From NCBI RefSeq assembly GCF_900541605.1, contig NZ_UQKJ01000002.1:1-41125 (forward strand): a DNA stretch of 41,125 nt. The letters are read 5' to 3'. Under the pieces are notes generated by a model. That model was not told the DNA's origin, did not search any database, and saw only the letters and a program-made list of their open reading frames with translations. Position numbers and translations under genes: made by a program. Position 1 is the stretch's first letter, and every line of letters starts with the position of its first letter. Below, piece after piece: positions 8,312 through 16,759 of the stretch. The DNA is from an uncultured Dialister sp. (GTDB lineage Bacteria; Bacillota; Negativicutes; Veillonellales; Dialisteraceae).

Positions 8312-9328
8312 ATGATTATTGTAATGAAACAGAATGCACCGCTCACCGCTATTGAAACGCTGGAGGCAGAACTTCACGAAAAGGGATTCCAGGTGGACCG
8401 GAGCCGGGGATCCAGCAAGGTGGTCCTGGGCCTTGTCGGTGATACATCGGCTTTGGACGAAAGGGATTTCCTTTCTAATCCCTGGGTGGAAAAGGTGATG
8501 CGGGTACAGGAACCTTACAAGCGGGCCAGCCGTGCATTTCATCCGGCGGACACAGTCGTGGAAGCGGGGGGCGTGAAGATCGGCGGCAAGAAGCTGGTGG
8601 TCATGGCAGGTCCCTGTTCCATTGAAACGCCGGAACAGATCGGTGGCATTGCGAAGGCCGTAAAGGCTTCGGGGGCTGCGGTGCTTCGGGGCGGCGCATT
8701 CAAACCGAGAACTTCGCCGTACTCTTTCCAGGGTCTTGGGGAAAAGGGACTGGATATGCTGATTTCCGCAGCCCGGCAGAATCATATGCCCGTGGTGACG
8801 GAGCTTATGAGCGCTGACAAGATCGGCATGTTCCTGGAAAAAGGTGTGGATATCATCCAGATTGGTGCCCGGAATATGCAGAATTTTGACCTTTTGAAAG
8901 CGGTGGGACGGCTTAATGTACCGGTGCTCCTGAAGCGGGGCATGTCTGCTACCATCGAGGAATGGCTCATGAGCGCAGAGTACATCATGTCGGAAGGGAA
9001 CCATAATGTGATTCTCTGCGAACGGGGAATCCGTACTTTTGAAAAGGCCACCAGAAATACGCTGGACCTGTCGGCGGTGGAAGTGGTGAAAGAAAAGAGC
9101 CATCTTCCCATCATTGTAGATCCCAGCCATGCAACGGGGCATCGGGAAATGGTGCCGGCCATGGCCATGGCTGCCATTGCGGCCGGGGCAGATGGTATTA
9201 TGTGTGAAGTTCATAATGATCCGGAACATGCATGGTGTGATGGTGCAGAATCCATTACGCCGGAAACCTTTGGGGACCTCATGGGACGGCTGAAACAGCT
9301 GGCACCCATTGTGGGACGGGAACTCTGA
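8312..9328 (+). CDS. aroF: 3-deoxy-7-phosphoheptulonate (DAHP) synthase, type I-beta with ferredoxin-like domain
   Basis: First enzyme of the shikimate pathway: phosphoenolpyruvate plus erythrose 4-phosphate gives DAHP. The 338-residue protein has an N-terminal ferredoxin-like regulatory domain (about 1-70, starting MIIVMKQNAP) like the Thermotoga maritima enzyme, where it mediates feedback by tyrosine. The TIM barrel follows with AGPCSIET, VLRGGAFKPRTSPYSFQGLG, IQIGARNMQNF, LLKRGMSATIEE, CERGIRTFE and VDPSHATGHR, which carry the metal and substrate ligands. There is no fused chorismate mutase. The start at 8312 has AGGAGG five bases upstream; an in-frame TTG at 8279 is less likely. First structural gene after the attenuator. 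Confidence 0.96.
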   Translation: MIIVMKQNAPLTAIETLEAELHEKGFQVDRSRGSSKVVLGLVGDTSALDERDFLSNPWVEKVMRVQEPYKRASRAFHPADTVVEAGGVKIGGKKLVVMAGPCSIETPEQIGGIAKAVKASGAAVLRGGAFKPRTSPYSFQGLGEKGLDMLISAARQNHMPVVTELMSADKIGMFLEKGVDIIQIGARNMQNFDLLKAVGRLNVPVLLKRGMSATIEEWLMSAEYIMSEGNHNVILCERGIRTFEKATRNTLDLSAVEVVKEKSHLPIIVDPSHATGHREMVPAMAMAAIAAGADGIMCEVHNDPEHAWCDGAESITPETFGDLMGRLKQLAPIVGREL

Positions 9329-9342
9329 GGTTTCCGGGCTGT

Positions 9343-9425
9343 CCCGGCTCTGGGGGAATTCCCCCAAAGCCGGGAGCCCTGCCTGTTTCTTTACCATGGG
9401 CGGGGCAGGAAATGATTCCTGCCCC
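9343..9425 (+). other. Two strong hairpins between aroF and tyrA
   Basis: The first (9343-9374) pairs CCCGGCT with AGCCGGG and, after one mismatch, TGGGGG with CCCCCA around AATT. The second (9402-9425) has a 10-bp stem GGGGCAGGAA/TTCCTGCCCC with an ATGA loop followed by only three Ts. Neither has a full terminator tail. They could act as a partial terminator, an RNase stop or a processing site that sets aroF apart from the rest of the operon. Confidence 0.5.
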
Positions 9426-9453
9426 TTTGCATATCATAGAAAAGGATATCATT

Positions 9454-10314
9454 ATGAACAGTGACTTTAGCAGGATTCCCGTGGCCGTCATCGGACTGGG
9501 CCTCATGGGGGGCTCCTTTGCCAAACGGCTCAAAGAACTGGGGCACCCGGTGATTGGCATCAACCGGACGGAAAGTGTGGCCAGAGAGGCCCTCTCCATG
9601 GGAATCGTAGATACTATTGACCCGGGAGATCTGAAAAAGGCGGAAATTGTCATTTTCTGTACTCCTGAAAAGGGAACACTGGCCTTTATCAAAGAGCACC
9701 TGTCTCTCCTTCAAAAAGGGGCGGTGCTCACAGATATTGCGGGAGTCAAAAACGGGTTTGCCAAAGAACTCAGGGCCATACTCCCAAAGGATGTGGATTT
9801 TATTTCCGGCCATCCCATGTGCGGCCGGGAAGGAGCAGGACTTTCCCAGGCCGATGGCCGGATTTTTGAGGGATCCAATTATATCCTCATTCCGGAGCCC
9901 TGGAACCGGAAGGAGCATCTGGAGCTGGTGAGAAAGCTGGCCCTGGAGATGGGATGTGCCCACGTACCGGTAGTGACGGCGGAGGGACATGATCGGGCCA
10001 TTGCCTATACCAGCGATCTTCCCCATGTGGTAGCCACATCTCTCATGAACAGCCGGTCCTATTCAGAGGAAACGAAGTATTTCATTGGCGGCTCTTTCCG
10101 GGATGAGACGCGGGTAGCCGATATTAATGAAGACCTCTGGACATCCCTGTTCCTGTCGAACAGGGAAAAACTGGTGGAAGAAATTGACCGGTTCCGTGAG
10201 GCCCTGGACAGGGCGAGGGAAGCCATTGCCGCAGGCAGCGAGGAAGATATCCGAAAATTTTTGAAGGAAGCCGGCAGAAGAAGAAGGGAAATGATAGATC
10301 ATGGCAGCCATTAA
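9454..10314 (+). CDS. tyrA: Prephenate dehydrogenase
   Basis: Oxidative decarboxylation of prephenate to 4-hydroxyphenylpyruvate with NAD(P)+, the tyrosine branch. 286 residues: an N-terminal Rossmann fold with VIGLGLMGGSFAKRL (dinucleotide loop), DIAGVKNGF, and the catalytic histidine in SGHPMCGREGAG; the helical C-terminal domain holds LPHVVATSL and GGSFRDETRVA. No C-terminal ACT domain and no fused chorismate mutase, so allosteric control by tyrosine would have to be within the catalytic domain. The start at 9454 follows AAAGGA; an in-frame ATG at 9412 lies in the upstream hairpin loop. Its 3' end overlaps aroB by 14 bp. Confidence 0.95.
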   Translation: MNSDFSRIPVAVIGLGLMGGSFAKRLKELGHPVIGINRTESVAREALSMGIVDTIDPGDLKKAEIVIFCTPEKGTLAFIKEHLSLLQKGAVLTDIAGVKNGFAKELRAILPKDVDFISGHPMCGREGAGLSQADGRIFEGSNYILIPEPWNRKEHLELVRKLALEMGCAHVPVVTAEGHDRAIAYTSDLPHVVATSLMNSRSYSEETKYFIGGSFRDETRVADINEDLWTSLFLSNREKLVEEIDRFREALDRAREAIAAGSEEDIRKFLKEAGRRRREMIDHGSH

Positions 10315-11368
10315 TGTGGATTTGGGAAAAGATTCGTATACCATTGAAATTGAAAGGGGTCTTATCCATAGGGTGGGCGAGAAAATCCGGGCCCTTACGA
10401 AGGCAGAAAAAATCGCAGTCATCACTGATGATCACGTAGAGCCTCTCTATGGGAATACGATTCGTACGGTCCTTACGAAGGCGGGCTTTGATGTGCGGGT
10501 TATTGCCATTCCGGCGGGGGAAACGAGCAAGAACCTTCAGGTCCTTTCTGATGTGTACGATGGGCTCTCGGAATTTGACATGTCCCGGAGCGATGCTATC
10601 GTTACCCTGTCCGGCGGCGTACCGGGGGACCTGGGCGGCTTTGCAGCAGCTACTTATATGAGGGGGATTCCTTTTTTCCAGATTCCCACTACCATCCTGG
10701 CCCAGATTGACAGTTCCGTGGGAGGCAAGGTGGCCGTGGACCTGCCAGGCGGTAAAAACCTGGCCGGTGCCTTTTACCAGCCGAAGGGTGTCTTTATCGA
10801 TCCGGATCTCCTGAAGACCCTGCCGCCCCGCTATATCCATGACGGCCTGGCGGAAGCGGTGAAGTACGGATGCATCGGGGACCGGGAGCTTTTTGAAATC
10901 TTTGAATCCCTGGAAACAGAAGAAGACCTGGACAGGCATATAGAAGAAATCATCCTCCACAGCGTACTCCAGAAAACAAAGGTGGTGGAGGAAGATGAAT
11001 TTGATACGGGAAAACGGCAGGTTCTGAACTTCGGACACACCATAGGCCATGCGGTGGAACGGTATTTCCACTACTCCACCTTTACCCATGGCGAAGGAGT
11101 GGCTATAGGCATGTGCCTCATGACGGAACAGACGGAGAAGATGGGAATCACGGAAAAAGGCACTGCCAGCCGCATTATCCGGGTACTCCATAAACTATCT
11201 CTCCCTACATCCATTGCCGTTCCGGCGGAGGAACTCATTCCCCAGATTATGCATGATAAAAAGCGGCGGGGAAAGAAGATCACCCTGGTGGTACTGCGCC
11301 GCATCGGGGAAGCGGAACTTCTTACCATCGATACATCGGAACTTCCGAAATATATTGTGACCGGCTGA
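10301..11368 (+). CDS. aroB: 3-dehydroquinate synthase
   Basis: Converts DAHP to 3-dehydroquinate with NAD+ and a divalent metal. 355 residues, the normal length. Visible signatures: LSGGVPGDLGGFAAATY (NAD-binding glycine-rich loop), PTTILAQIDSSVGGKVAVDLPGGKN, the metal-ligand Glu in DGLAEAVKYG, and His ligands in FGHTIGHAVE and THGEGVAIGM. The start lies within the end of tyrA, so translation is coupled. aroA follows after 10 bp. Confidence 0.96.
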   Translation: MAAINVDLGKDSYTIEIERGLIHRVGEKIRALTKAEKIAVITDDHVEPLYGNTIRTVLTKAGFDVRVIAIPAGETSKNLQVLSDVYDGLSEFDMSRSDAIVTLSGGVPGDLGGFAAATYMRGIPFFQIPTTILAQIDSSVGGKVAVDLPGGKNLAGAFYQPKGVFIDPDLLKTLPPRYIHDGLAEAVKYGCIGDRELFEIFESLETEEDLDRHIEEIILHSVLQKTKVVEEDEFDTGKRQVLNFGHTIGHAVERYFHYSTFTHGEGVAIGMCLMTEQTEKMGITEKGTASRIIRVLHKLSLPTSIAVPAEELIPQIMHDKKRRGKKITLVVLRRIGEAELLTIDTSELPKYIVTG

Positions 11369-11378
11369 GGAAAAATCC

Positions 11379-12659
11379 ATGAATATCACCATCACACCGG
11401 GCCCCCTCTCAGGATCCCTGCGGGTGCCCTCTTCCAAGAGCATGACCCATCGGGAAATCATTGCTGCTGCCCTGGCCAAAGGACAGACTGAAGTTACCGG
11501 GATTTCCTGGTCCCAGGATATCGAAGCCACCTGTCGTATACTCACCCTTCTGGGGGCATCCATGAAAAAGTTGGAAAGCCCGGAGGGCATCACGCTTCAT
11601 ATCGAAGGGGGACTTCGAAAGCAGACGGGCCTTCTTACCGCCGATGCGGGTGAGTCGGGCTCTACACTCCGGTTCCTTATCCCCCTGGCCCTCATTTCCG
11701 GGAATCCGGTTGTTTTCACGGGCCACGGCCGTCTTTCGGAGAGGCCCCTTACCCCCTATTACCGGATTTTTGAAGAAAAAGGGATTTCCTATACCACGGA
11801 AGGCGGGCTCCCTCTGAAAGTGGAAGGAAAGCTCCCGGGAGGGCACTACGAACTGCCGGGAAATGTGAGCTCCCAGTTCTTTACGGGACTCCTCTTTGCC
11901 CTGCCTCTGGCGGATGGGGACTCCCTTCTGGCCAGTACTACGCCTCTGGAATCCAAAAGTTATGTAGATATGACTGTGGACACCCTGGCCCGCCATGGTA
12001 TTACCATTCACACCCGGGGAGAAGGAAGTTATGAGATTCCCGGTGGCCAGTCCTATAAAACGGGCAGTTTTGCGGTGGAGGGAGACTATTCCCAGGCTGC
12101 TTTCTGGCTTACCGCTGCTCTTTCCGGAGGCCATATTACCCTCGCCGGCCTGTCCGATACATCTCTCCAGGGGGATAAGGCCATTGTCTCCCTGTACCGG
12201 GAGATGGGAGGATTTATAGAAAAGGGACCGAAGGGACTGACGGCGGAAACGGGCCGCCTCCACGGCATTACCATGGATGCGGAAAACGTGCCGGACCTGG
12301 TGCCTGCCTTTGCAGCCATGGCAGCGGTGAGCGAAGGCACTACGGAAATCATCCATGCCGGCAGGGTGCGGCTGAAGGAATGCGACCGCCTCCATGCCAT
12401 GGCTGTGGAACTGGCAAAATTGGGAGCCCGTATCACCGAAAAACCGGAGGGACTGGTGATTCATGGAAGACCATCCCTTTCCGGCGGTACCGTGTCTTCC
12501 TGGAATGACCATCGCATTGCCATGGCCCTGGCCTCCATTACGCCGAAGCTTACAGGTCCTCTCACCATTGAGGGAGCGGAAAGCGTCAGAAAATCGTACC
12601 CCCGGTTCTGGGATGATTTCCGGAAGCTGGGAGGAAACATCAGTGCAGCTGGCGGATAG
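11379..12659 (+). CDS. aroA: 3-phosphoshikimate 1-carboxyvinyltransferase (EPSP synthase)
   Basis: Transfers the enolpyruvyl group from PEP to shikimate 3-phosphate. 426 residues with the two-domain inside-out barrel fold. Seen: PSSKSMTHRE at residues 11-20 (substrate-binding Lys/Ser/Arg), DAGESGSTLRFLIP, GNVSSQFFTGLL, EGDYSQAAFW, RLKECDRLHAM, and NDHRIAMALA near the C-terminus. The ESGSTLRF form in place of GNAGTAMRPL separates it from enterobacterial class I enzymes; I do not infer herbicide sensitivity from that. Tenth base after aroB stop; weak ribosome site (GAGGAAAA). Confidence 0.95.
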   Translation: MNITITPGPLSGSLRVPSSKSMTHREIIAAALAKGQTEVTGISWSQDIEATCRILTLLGASMKKLESPEGITLHIEGGLRKQTGLLTADAGESGSTLRFLIPLALISGNPVVFTGHGRLSERPLTPYYRIFEEKGISYTTEGGLPLKVEGKLPGGHYELPGNVSSQFFTGLLFALPLADGDSLLASTTPLESKSYVDMTVDTLARHGITIHTRGEGSYEIPGGQSYKTGSFAVEGDYSQAAFWLTAALSGGHITLAGLSDTSLQGDKAIVSLYREMGGFIEKGPKGLTAETGRLHGITMDAENVPDLVPAFAAMAAVSEGTTEIIHAGRVRLKECDRLHAMAVELAKLGARITEKPEGLVIHGRPSLSGGTVSSWNDHRIAMALASITPKLTGPLTIEGAESVRKSYPRFWDDFRKLGGNISAAGG

Positions 12660-12731
12660 AGGAAGCCGCAGAGCTGCAGCCTTTTTACGGCCCCTGTTTA
12701 TTTCCCTGACATTCACCATGAGGAGTATCTT

Positions 12732-13832
12732 ATGAGCAATACATTTGGAAAAACGGTACAGGTTACTATTTTTGGCGAATCCCATGGCACCGCCATCGGT
12801 GCTGTCATTGACGGCCTCCCTCCCGGCCTTTCCTTTGACTGGGAACAGGTGCGGTGGGAAATGGCCCGCCGGGCGCCGGGAAACTCAAACCTGGCCACCC
12901 CCCGGAAGGAGAAGGACAGTTTTGAAATCCTTTCGGGTTATTTTAACGGCCATACCACCGGTACGCCCCTGGCCATGGAAATCCGGAATACAAACCAGCA
13001 TTCCAAAGATTATGATATCCTCAAGGATCACATGCGCCCGGGCCATGCGGATTATACGGGGCATGTGAAGTATGGCGGATTCAATGACTACCGGGGCGGC
13101 GGCCATTTTTCCGGCCGTATTACGGCGCCCCTCACCTTTTCCGGCGCCCTGGCAAGGCAGGTATTGGAAAAGGACAATATCATCATCGGTGCCCATGCCC
13201 TGGAAATCCATGGCATCCGGGACCGTGCCTTTGACCCCTTAGGAGAAGATGAGGACCTCTACAGCTACCTGGATACCATGAAACTCCCGGTAATCGAAGA
13301 GGAAAAAAGAAAGGCCATGGAAGATATTATTCTCTCTGCCCAAAAGGCAGGGGACTCAGTGGGAGGCATCGTGGAGTGCATAGTGACCGGCCTTCCCGTG
13401 GGGCTGGGGGATCCCTTCTTCGATTCCCTGGAAAGTGAGATGGCTCATATGATGTTTTCCGTGCCCGCGGTGAAGGCCATCGAATTCGGGGAGGGCTTCG
13501 GCTTTGCTTCCCTTTTCGGGGCGGAAGCCAATGACAGCCTCCATTATGAACAGGGGAGGCCGGTGGCCCTCACCAACCATAACGGCGGCGTGCTGGGCGG
13601 TATTTCCAGCGGCAGCCCCGTGCTTTTCCGGCTGGCTGTAAAGCCAACGGCGTCCATCGGACGGCGGCAGCGGACCATTGACATTTCCAAAAAAGAGGAT
13701 ACGGATCTTTCCATTGGCGGCCGCCACGATCCCTGCATTATTCCCCGGGCTATCCCGGTTATTGAAAATGCGGCGGCTCTGGTGATTCTGGACCTGCTTC
13801 TTACGGACAGGAGGAATTCCTATGTCAGATAG
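12732..13832 (+). CDS. aroC: Chorismate synthase
   Basis: Last common step: anti-1,4 elimination of phosphate from EPSP to chorismate, needing reduced FMN. 366 residues. Family signatures are present: FGESHGTAIGAVIDGLPPG at the N-terminus, GHVKYGGFNDYRGGGHFSGR, GEGFGFASLFGAEAND, and the C-terminal RQRTIDISKKED and GRHDPCIIPRAIPVIE. The start has AGGAG seven bases upstream, 72 bp after aroA. The 3' end overlaps pheA by 11 bp. Confidence 0.96.
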   Translation: MSNTFGKTVQVTIFGESHGTAIGAVIDGLPPGLSFDWEQVRWEMARRAPGNSNLATPRKEKDSFEILSGYFNGHTTGTPLAMEIRNTNQHSKDYDILKDHMRPGHADYTGHVKYGGFNDYRGGGHFSGRITAPLTFSGALARQVLEKDNIIIGAHALEIHGIRDRAFDPLGEDEDLYSYLDTMKLPVIEEEKRKAMEDIILSAQKAGDSVGGIVECIVTGLPVGLGDPFFDSLESEMAHMMFSVPAVKAIEFGEGFGFASLFGAEANDSLHYEQGRPVALTNHNGGVLGGISSGSPVLFRLAVKPTASIGRRQRTIDISKKEDTDLSIGGRHDPCIIPRAIPVIENAAALVILDLLLTDRRNSYVR

Positions 13833-14658
13833 AGTGATTCGGGTCGGCTGCTACGGTGCTAAGGGCTCCTATACCTACGAGGCCATGGAGAAGCAGTTTG
13901 GTGACAGAAAACGGGAGGAATTCTATTTTCCCCTCTTCGAAGATGTGGTGAAGGCGGTGCAGGAGGGGGATATCGACTACGGCGTCATGCCCATTGAGAA
14001 TTCCTCCACCGGCGGCATTACCGAAGTTTATGACCTCATCCAGCGCTACGGCTGTGCCGTGGTGGGGGAGCAGATGGTGAAAATCGAACATAATCTTTTG
14101 GGCCTTCCCGGCGCGAAGCTGGAGGATATTGATACGGTCTTTTCCCATCCCCAGGGATTTGCCCAGTGCCGTCCATTTTTTAACAAGCACCGGAACTGGA
14201 CATTAAAGCCCTATTTTTCTACGTCCCGAAGCGCGGAAAAGGTGGCCCAGGACGGGAAAAAGAACCAGGCCGCCGTGGCGAGCCGCACAGCGGCAAGGCT
14301 CTATGGCCTGTCGGTGCTGGCAGAAAATATTTTCTTCAACAGCAGCAACTATACCCGATTTTTTATTATCGGGCCGAAAATGGAGATCAAACCGGAAGCC
14401 GATAAGATTACCCTCGTCATTTCTGTGCGCCATGAACCGGGGGCCCTGTACCATGTGCTGGGTTACTTCTTCTACGGCGGAATGAATATGACCCATCTGG
14501 AGTCCCGCCCCATGGAAGGACGGCCTTTTGAGTATTTCTTCCACATTGATGTCATGGGCCGGCTGGAAGATCCGGCGAACGCCCAGACCTTGAAGGGCCT
14601 CGAATCCATGTGCACCTATTTTAAAATCCTCGGCAACTATCCGTCCTGTAAAAGGTAG
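13822..14658 (+). CDS. pheA: Prephenate dehydratase
   Basis: Converts prephenate to phenylpyruvate, the phenylalanine branch. 278 residues: an N-terminal catalytic region with GAKGSYTYEAMEKQFG, PIENSSTGGITEVYDL, SHPQGFAQCRPFF and the catalytic NYTRFFIIG motif (TRF), followed by a C-terminal ACT domain with EPGALYHVLGYFF and the ESRP phenylalanine-binding motif (LESRPMEGRPFEY). Feedback inhibition by phenylalanine is therefore expected. No chorismate mutase domain is fused. The ribosome site GGAGG lies inside the end of aroC. Confidence 0.95.
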   Translation: MSDRVIRVGCYGAKGSYTYEAMEKQFGDRKREEFYFPLFEDVVKAVQEGDIDYGVMPIENSSTGGITEVYDLIQRYGCAVVGEQMVKIEHNLLGLPGAKLEDIDTVFSHPQGFAQCRPFFNKHRNWTLKPYFSTSRSAEKVAQDGKKNQAAVASRTAARLYGLSVLAENIFFNSSNYTRFFIIGPKMEIKPEADKITLVISVRHEPGALYHVLGYFFYGGMNMTHLESRPMEGRPFEYFFHIDVMGRLEDPANAQTLKGLESMCTYFKILGNYPSCKR

Positions 14659-14675
14659 TAAGGTAGTACGGTGGC

Positions 14676-14824
14676 GGATAGAGGCATTGGTATGGGAGCC
14701 TCTGGCTGTCAGGAAACATCAACAGCCTGCGGCAGAGGCAGCCATTGGCAGCAGCATTTGAAACGCGCCGCAGGCGAATCAGCCTTCCTGCCAGCTGGAA
14801 GCTCCCGCACCGGTGACTCTATCC
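14676..14824 (+). repeat. Small palindromic element A (GGATAGAG ends) inside the aro operon
   Basis: A 149-bp non-coding insert between pheA and aroE with short terminal inverted repeats GGATAGAG and CTCTATCC. It resembles the reverse complement of 24010-24118: both share CGGATAGA, the CATTGG box, GCCGCAGGCG and the GCTGGAAGCTCC...CCGGTGACTCTA end. Internal stems include GCCTCTG/CAGAGGC. It looks like a non-autonomous MITE-type element. A 61-codon ORF across it has no coding signature and was rejected. Confidence 0.6.
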
Positions 14825-14852
14825 AAAGCGCGTTCAGCAGAAAGGAGTCATT

Positions 14853-15662
14853 ATGAAACTGGGTCTTCTGGGGGAAGTCCTGGGACACAGCCTGTCCCCG
14901 GAAATTCACCGTATATTATTTGAAAAACTGGACATTTCCTCTTCCTATGAACTTATAGAAATTCCAAAGGACCGGTTCCAAAAGGACCTGCCCCGCATCC
15001 TGTCGGACTATGATGGCCTCAATGTGACCATTCCCTATAAGGTGGCGGTCATTCCTTTCCTGGATGAGCTGTCAGAAGAGGCGAAGACCATCGGCGCCGT
15101 GAATACCATTGCCCATAAAGGCGGCCGTCTCGTGGGATACAATACGGACTATACCGGTTTTCAGAGAACCCTTGCCCGCATCGGCTGCCAGGTCTCCGGT
15201 AGGGAAGCCGTGGTACTGGGCCATGGCGGTGCGTCCCGGGCCATCATCCAATGCCTCTTCGATGAAAAGGCTTCTGCCATCCATGTCATCAGCCGGCATC
15301 CGGAGAAGGTGGATCCCGATTTCCTTTCCTTCGCCAAAGCCCGGCATGTGGATATCGAAGGTTACGACAGCCTTCCTTCCATGAAGGACCGGTATCTCCT
15401 GGTAAATGCGACTCCTGTGGGCATGTACCCGAAGACCGGCGTATCTCCCGTATCGGCTGCAGAGGCCGTTTCTTTCCCAAAGGTGGTGGATATTATTTAC
15501 AATCCGAAGGAAACCAGACTGCTCCACGATGCGGCAGCCAAAGACAAATCCAACGGTATGTACATGCTGGTCATGCAGGCCATGGCGGCAGAAGAAATCT
15601 GGATGGACCGGGATATTTCCCCGGCCCTGGCGGAAGAAATTGCGGAGGAAATGGAAATATGA
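14853..15662 (+). CDS. aroE: Shikimate dehydrogenase
   Basis: NADPH-dependent reduction of 3-dehydroshikimate to shikimate. 269 residues, standard length. Substrate-binding motifs: GHSLSPEIHRILF near the N-terminus, NVTIPYK with the catalytic lysine at about residue 64, GAVNTI, and NTDYTGF with the catalytic aspartate; then the Rossmann loop VVLGHGGASRAI, and NATPVGMYP. The start is preceded by AAAGGAG. A repeat element lies between it and pheA. The stop overlaps the aroK start. Confidence 0.95.
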   Translation: MKLGLLGEVLGHSLSPEIHRILFEKLDISSSYELIEIPKDRFQKDLPRILSDYDGLNVTIPYKVAVIPFLDELSEEAKTIGAVNTIAHKGGRLVGYNTDYTGFQRTLARIGCQVSGREAVVLGHGGASRAIIQCLFDEKASAIHVISRHPEKVDPDFLSFAKARHVDIEGYDSLPSMKDRYLLVNATPVGMYPKTGVSPVSAAEAVSFPKVVDIIYNPKETRLLHDAAAKDKSNGMYMLVMQAMAAEEIWMDRDISPALAEEIAEEMEI

Positions 15663-16156
15663 AGAATATAGCGCTCATCGGCATGCCGGGATCCGGGAAA
15701 ACCACCTTCGGCAAAGGACTTGCCAGAGTCCTCTGCTGCCCCTTTGTGGACGCCGATGATTATCTGGAAAAGAAGGAAGGCCAGACTATTCAAAGCTTTT
15801 TCGCGGAAAGTGAAAAGGCTTTCCGGGATGCGGAGGAAAGGACCATCCGGGACTTATCCCGGATGGAGGGGATTGTTATCGCCACCGGAGGCGGTGTGAT
15901 AAAAAGAAAAGCCAATGTGGACCGGCTTCATGAAGGAGGGCTCATTATTTTCCTGGACCGCCTTCCGGAGGATATTGTAACGGATGTGGAAGTCGAAAAA
16001 AGGCCCCTCCTGAGGGAGGGGCCCGATCGGGTCTTTGCGCTGTATAAAGAGAGGATAGCTCTTTATCGGGAAGCTGCGGATATCACCGTTGCCAACCGGG
16101 GCAGGGAAGAAGAGGTGCTGGAAAACCTGGTGGAAGCCCTGAAGGAGCAGGGGTAA
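15659..16156 (+). CDS. aroK: Shikimate kinase
   Basis: ATP-dependent phosphorylation of shikimate at the 3-hydroxyl. 165 residues: Walker A GMPGSGKTTFGK at residues 7-18, shikimate-binding DADDYLEKKEGQTI and FRDAEERTI, GGGVIKR at about 80-86, and the lid arginine in RPLLREGPDR. The 4-bp ATGA overlap with aroE shows translational coupling. Last gene of the operon; no 3-dehydroquinate dehydratase gene is present in the cluster. Confidence 0.95.
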   Translation: MKNIALIGMPGSGKTTFGKGLARVLCCPFVDADDYLEKKEGQTIQSFFAESEKAFRDAEERTIRDLSRMEGIVIATGGGVIKRKANVDRLHEGGLIIFLDRLPEDIVTDVEVEKRPLLREGPDRVFALYKERIALYREAADITVANRGREEEVLENLVEALKEQG

Positions 16157-16159
16157 TAC

Positions 16160-16182
16160 GGACGGTTGTCTTATAACCGTCC
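16160..16182. terminator. Hairpin after aroK
   Basis: An 8-bp stem GGACGGTT/AACCGTCC with a 7-nt loop directly follows the aroK stop. It lacks a good T tract, so it is at best a weak terminator between the convergent aroK and tautomerase genes. Confidence 0.4.
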
Positions 16183-16214
16183 CCTGCCGGGCATGGGGAT
16201 TCGGCCTTTCTTTT

Positions 16215-16427
16215 TTACCGGCCCTTTCTCTTTTCCCGGGCCAGAAGAATCGGGTCGCCGCCGAGCCCCCAGTTTTCCAGGGGTACCTCATCGATGACCA
16301 CCACCGTGGTGGCGGGGTTCTTGTGGAGCACGTCGGCCAGAAGATTTGTGACGCCGCTGATGAGCTTTGCTTTCTGCTCCGGAGTCACATTTCCTTCTTT
16401 CGTGATTTTGATGTTGACATAAGGCAT
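16215..16427 (-). CDS. 4-oxalocrotonate tautomerase family protein
   Basis: A 70-residue member of the 4-OT (tautomerase) superfamily. After removal of the initiator Met, Pro1 would be the catalytic base (PYVNIKITKEG). The rest has the usual beta-alpha-beta pattern with EQKAKLISGVTNLLADVL and the VVVIDEVPLENWGLGG segment. Such proteins form hexamers; the substrate of most genomic members is unknown. The start is fixed by a perfect AAGGAGG seven bases upstream, not by an in-frame ATG 18 codons earlier. Single gene, convergent with the aro operon. Confidence 0.88.
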   Translation of the reverse strand: MPYVNIKITKEGNVTPEQKAKLISGVTNLLADVLHKNPATTVVVIDEVPLENWGLGGDPILLAREKRKGR

Positions 16428-16541
16428 GATGGACCTCCTTGCTTTAAAAAATCCGGGGTTTTCCTGATTGTAGCAAAACAATAGGGAAAAAGGAAGAGCG
16501 GGCAGCCATCTGCATCAAACAGAAATAATTCCCATTACCCC

Positions 16542-16570
16542 TTGACGGAATGAGTCGGTGGGTGTATGAT
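16542..16570 (+). promoter_or_regulatory. Promoter of the amt-PII gene
   Basis: TTGACG and TATGAT are 17 bp apart. The predicted transcript has a leader of about 180 nt before the coding start. Confidence 0.7.
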
Positions 16571-16624
16571 TTTTTCATAATCATTTACCCTTCGGGGAAC
16601 AATTACATACTTTGGCAAAGATGT

Positions 16625-16699
16625 CTGATCATGAATGGTTCATGTCAGGCTTTTTCTTTTGGACAATGGAGCCCGGGATATCCCGGGCTCTTTGTCTTT
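16625..16699 (+). promoter_or_regulatory. Structured leader with terminator-like hairpin upstream of amt
   Basis: Two hairpins lie in the amt leader. The first (16625-16648) pairs CTGA-CATGAA with TTCATG-TCAG around a TGG loop. The second (16669-16690) is a perfect 22-bp palindrome: stem GAGCCCGGG/CCCGGGCTC with an AUAU loop, followed by TTTGTCTTT. Placed between promoter and gene, the second could terminate transcription and act as an attenuator. No known riboswitch fold was recognised. Confidence 0.5.
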
Positions 16700-16759
16700 G
16701 GAAAAGCCGCTATTCCGGTCAGACTTTTCTTTTTCCCAAAGTAAAAGGAGAGGATTGGT

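Noticed and set aside
14671..14856. 61-codon ORF between pheA and aroE
   Set aside because: Lies within repeat element A, has no ribosome site, and the related copy at 24010-24118 is not open in the same frame.
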